In this document: piece after piece, positions 6,298 through 6,769 of the stretch
How positions within the stretch are numbered: the first letter of the stretch is position 1
How the letters are laid out: each line of letters begins with the position of its first letter
Origin: an uncultured Clostridia bacterium
GTDB taxonomy: Bacteria > Bacillota > Clostridia > Oscillospirales > Ruminococcaceae
Length of the DNA stretch: 6,769 nucleotides
Assembly (NCBI GenBank): GCA_945867255.1
Contig: CAMBHV010000077.1
Span: forward strand, 1-6,769
Direction: 5' to 3'
Notes under the pieces: generated by a model
The model's database searches: none
Told to the model about the DNA's origin: nothing
What the model saw: only the letters and a program-made list of their open reading frames with translations
Program-made: the position numbers and the translations under genes

Positions 6298-6769
6298 ATG
6301 AAAACAAAACGTCTGGGCCGTACTACACGGCAGAATCTGGTTACTTACGCCATTGTTGTAATTGCTTTTATAGTCATTACGATTATGAATCTGGCAGGCT
6401 TGCTTTCCAATTCACTGGAAGGGCAGCTGGTGCCAATTTGTACCTATGTTATAATGGCGATTTCTTTGAACCTGACTGTAGGCATTTTGGGAGAATTAAG
6501 CCTTGGGCATGCCGGCTTTATGAGTGTTGGCGCATTTTCCGCTATGTGCTTTTCTGTATGCATGGAAGATGTGATGGCTGCTCCGGTGCGGTTTGTACTG
6601 GCATTGATTATTGGTGGTATAGCGGCGGGGATTGCCGGCTTCCTGATTGGGATTCCTGTGCTTCGGCTGCAGGGAGATTACCTTGCCATTGTTACCTTGG
6701 CTTTTGGCGAGATTATTAAAACTGTATTGAATACCACATATTTGGGAATAGATGCCAACGGGTTGCATG
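6298..6769 (+). CDS. livM: Branched-chain amino acid ABC transporter permease LivM (3' end outside the window)
   Basis: This is the second membrane subunit, pairing with LivH to form the channel. It has no stop in the window: 157 codons run from ATG 6298 to the edge, about half of the usual length. After a short basic N-terminus (MKTKRLGRTTRQ) come a first hydrophobic segment and the LivM hallmarks LNLTVGILGELSLGHAGFMSVGAFSA (residues 58-82, in two adjoining motifs) and IPVLRLQGDYLAIVTLAFGEI (119-139). It begins 10 nt after livH ends, in a different frame, with its Shine-Dalgarno overlapping the livH stop. livG and livF would be expected next. Identity is confident from these motifs. Confidence 0.94.
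   Translation, partial: MKTKRLGRTTRQNLVTYAIVVIAFIVITIMNLAGLLSNSLEGQLVPICTYVIMAISLNLTVGILGELSLGHAGFMSVGAFSAMCFSVCMEDVMAAPVRFVLALIIGGIAAGIAGFLIGIPVLRLQGDYLAIVTLAFGEIIKTVLNTTYLGIDANGLH

Noticed and set aside
6288..6719. 143-codon GTG-initiated frame overlapping livM
   Set aside because: The product is Cys/Tyr/His-rich and matches nothing, while the 6298 frame carries clear LivM motifs over the same DNA.

Overview
This looks like ordinary chromosomal DNA from a low-to-mid GC Firmicute, most likely a member of the Clostridia. The evidence is strong AGGAGG-type ribosome binding sites, an rpsB-tsf pair, a TrpR-like YerC/YecD regulator, a lipoprotein-type (not periplasmic) substrate-binding protein, and an LtaS-type extracellular sulfatase-fold enzyme. 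Genus cannot be fixed from the sequence. All real genes read on the + strand. I see no mobile element, CRISPR array, tRNA or rRNA.

Layout. (1) Positions 1-1305 hold the 3' part of a lipoteichoic-acid-synthase-like (alkaline-phosphatase/sulfatase fold) gene that runs in from upstream. It is broken near 417-421: the frame stops directly after the nucleophile motif and homology resumes one frame over, with roughly ten residues of the family consensus missing. (2) Positions 1306-1495 carry a good extended -10 promoter and a structured ~96-nt leader. (3) Positions 1496-3185 are rpsB and tsf (ribosomal protein S2 and elongation factor Ts), closed by an intrinsic terminator at 3227-3266. pyrH and frr, which often follow in this operon, are absent here. 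(4) An AT-rich spacer (3267-3549) leads to yerC, a small TrpR-superfamily DNA-binding protein (3550-3849). (5) After a spacer with a promoter and a cre-like palindrome comes a branched-chain amino-acid-type ABC importer: a binding lipoprotein (4067-5251), two consecutive hairpins, permease livH (5406-6287) and permease livM (6298 to the window end, truncated by it). The ATPase genes livG and livF would be expected downstream.

How the parts relate. rpsB-tsf is a translation operon. The liv genes form one transporter operon in which the binding protein has its own strong promoter and is separated from the membrane genes by stem-loops, a layout that would give more binding protein than permease. 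yerC stands alone between them, and its target cannot be read from context. I found no clearly new system. The points most worth a second look are the broken LtaS-like gene, the rpsB leader fold, the double hairpin between livJ and livH, and the cre-like site in the liv leader.
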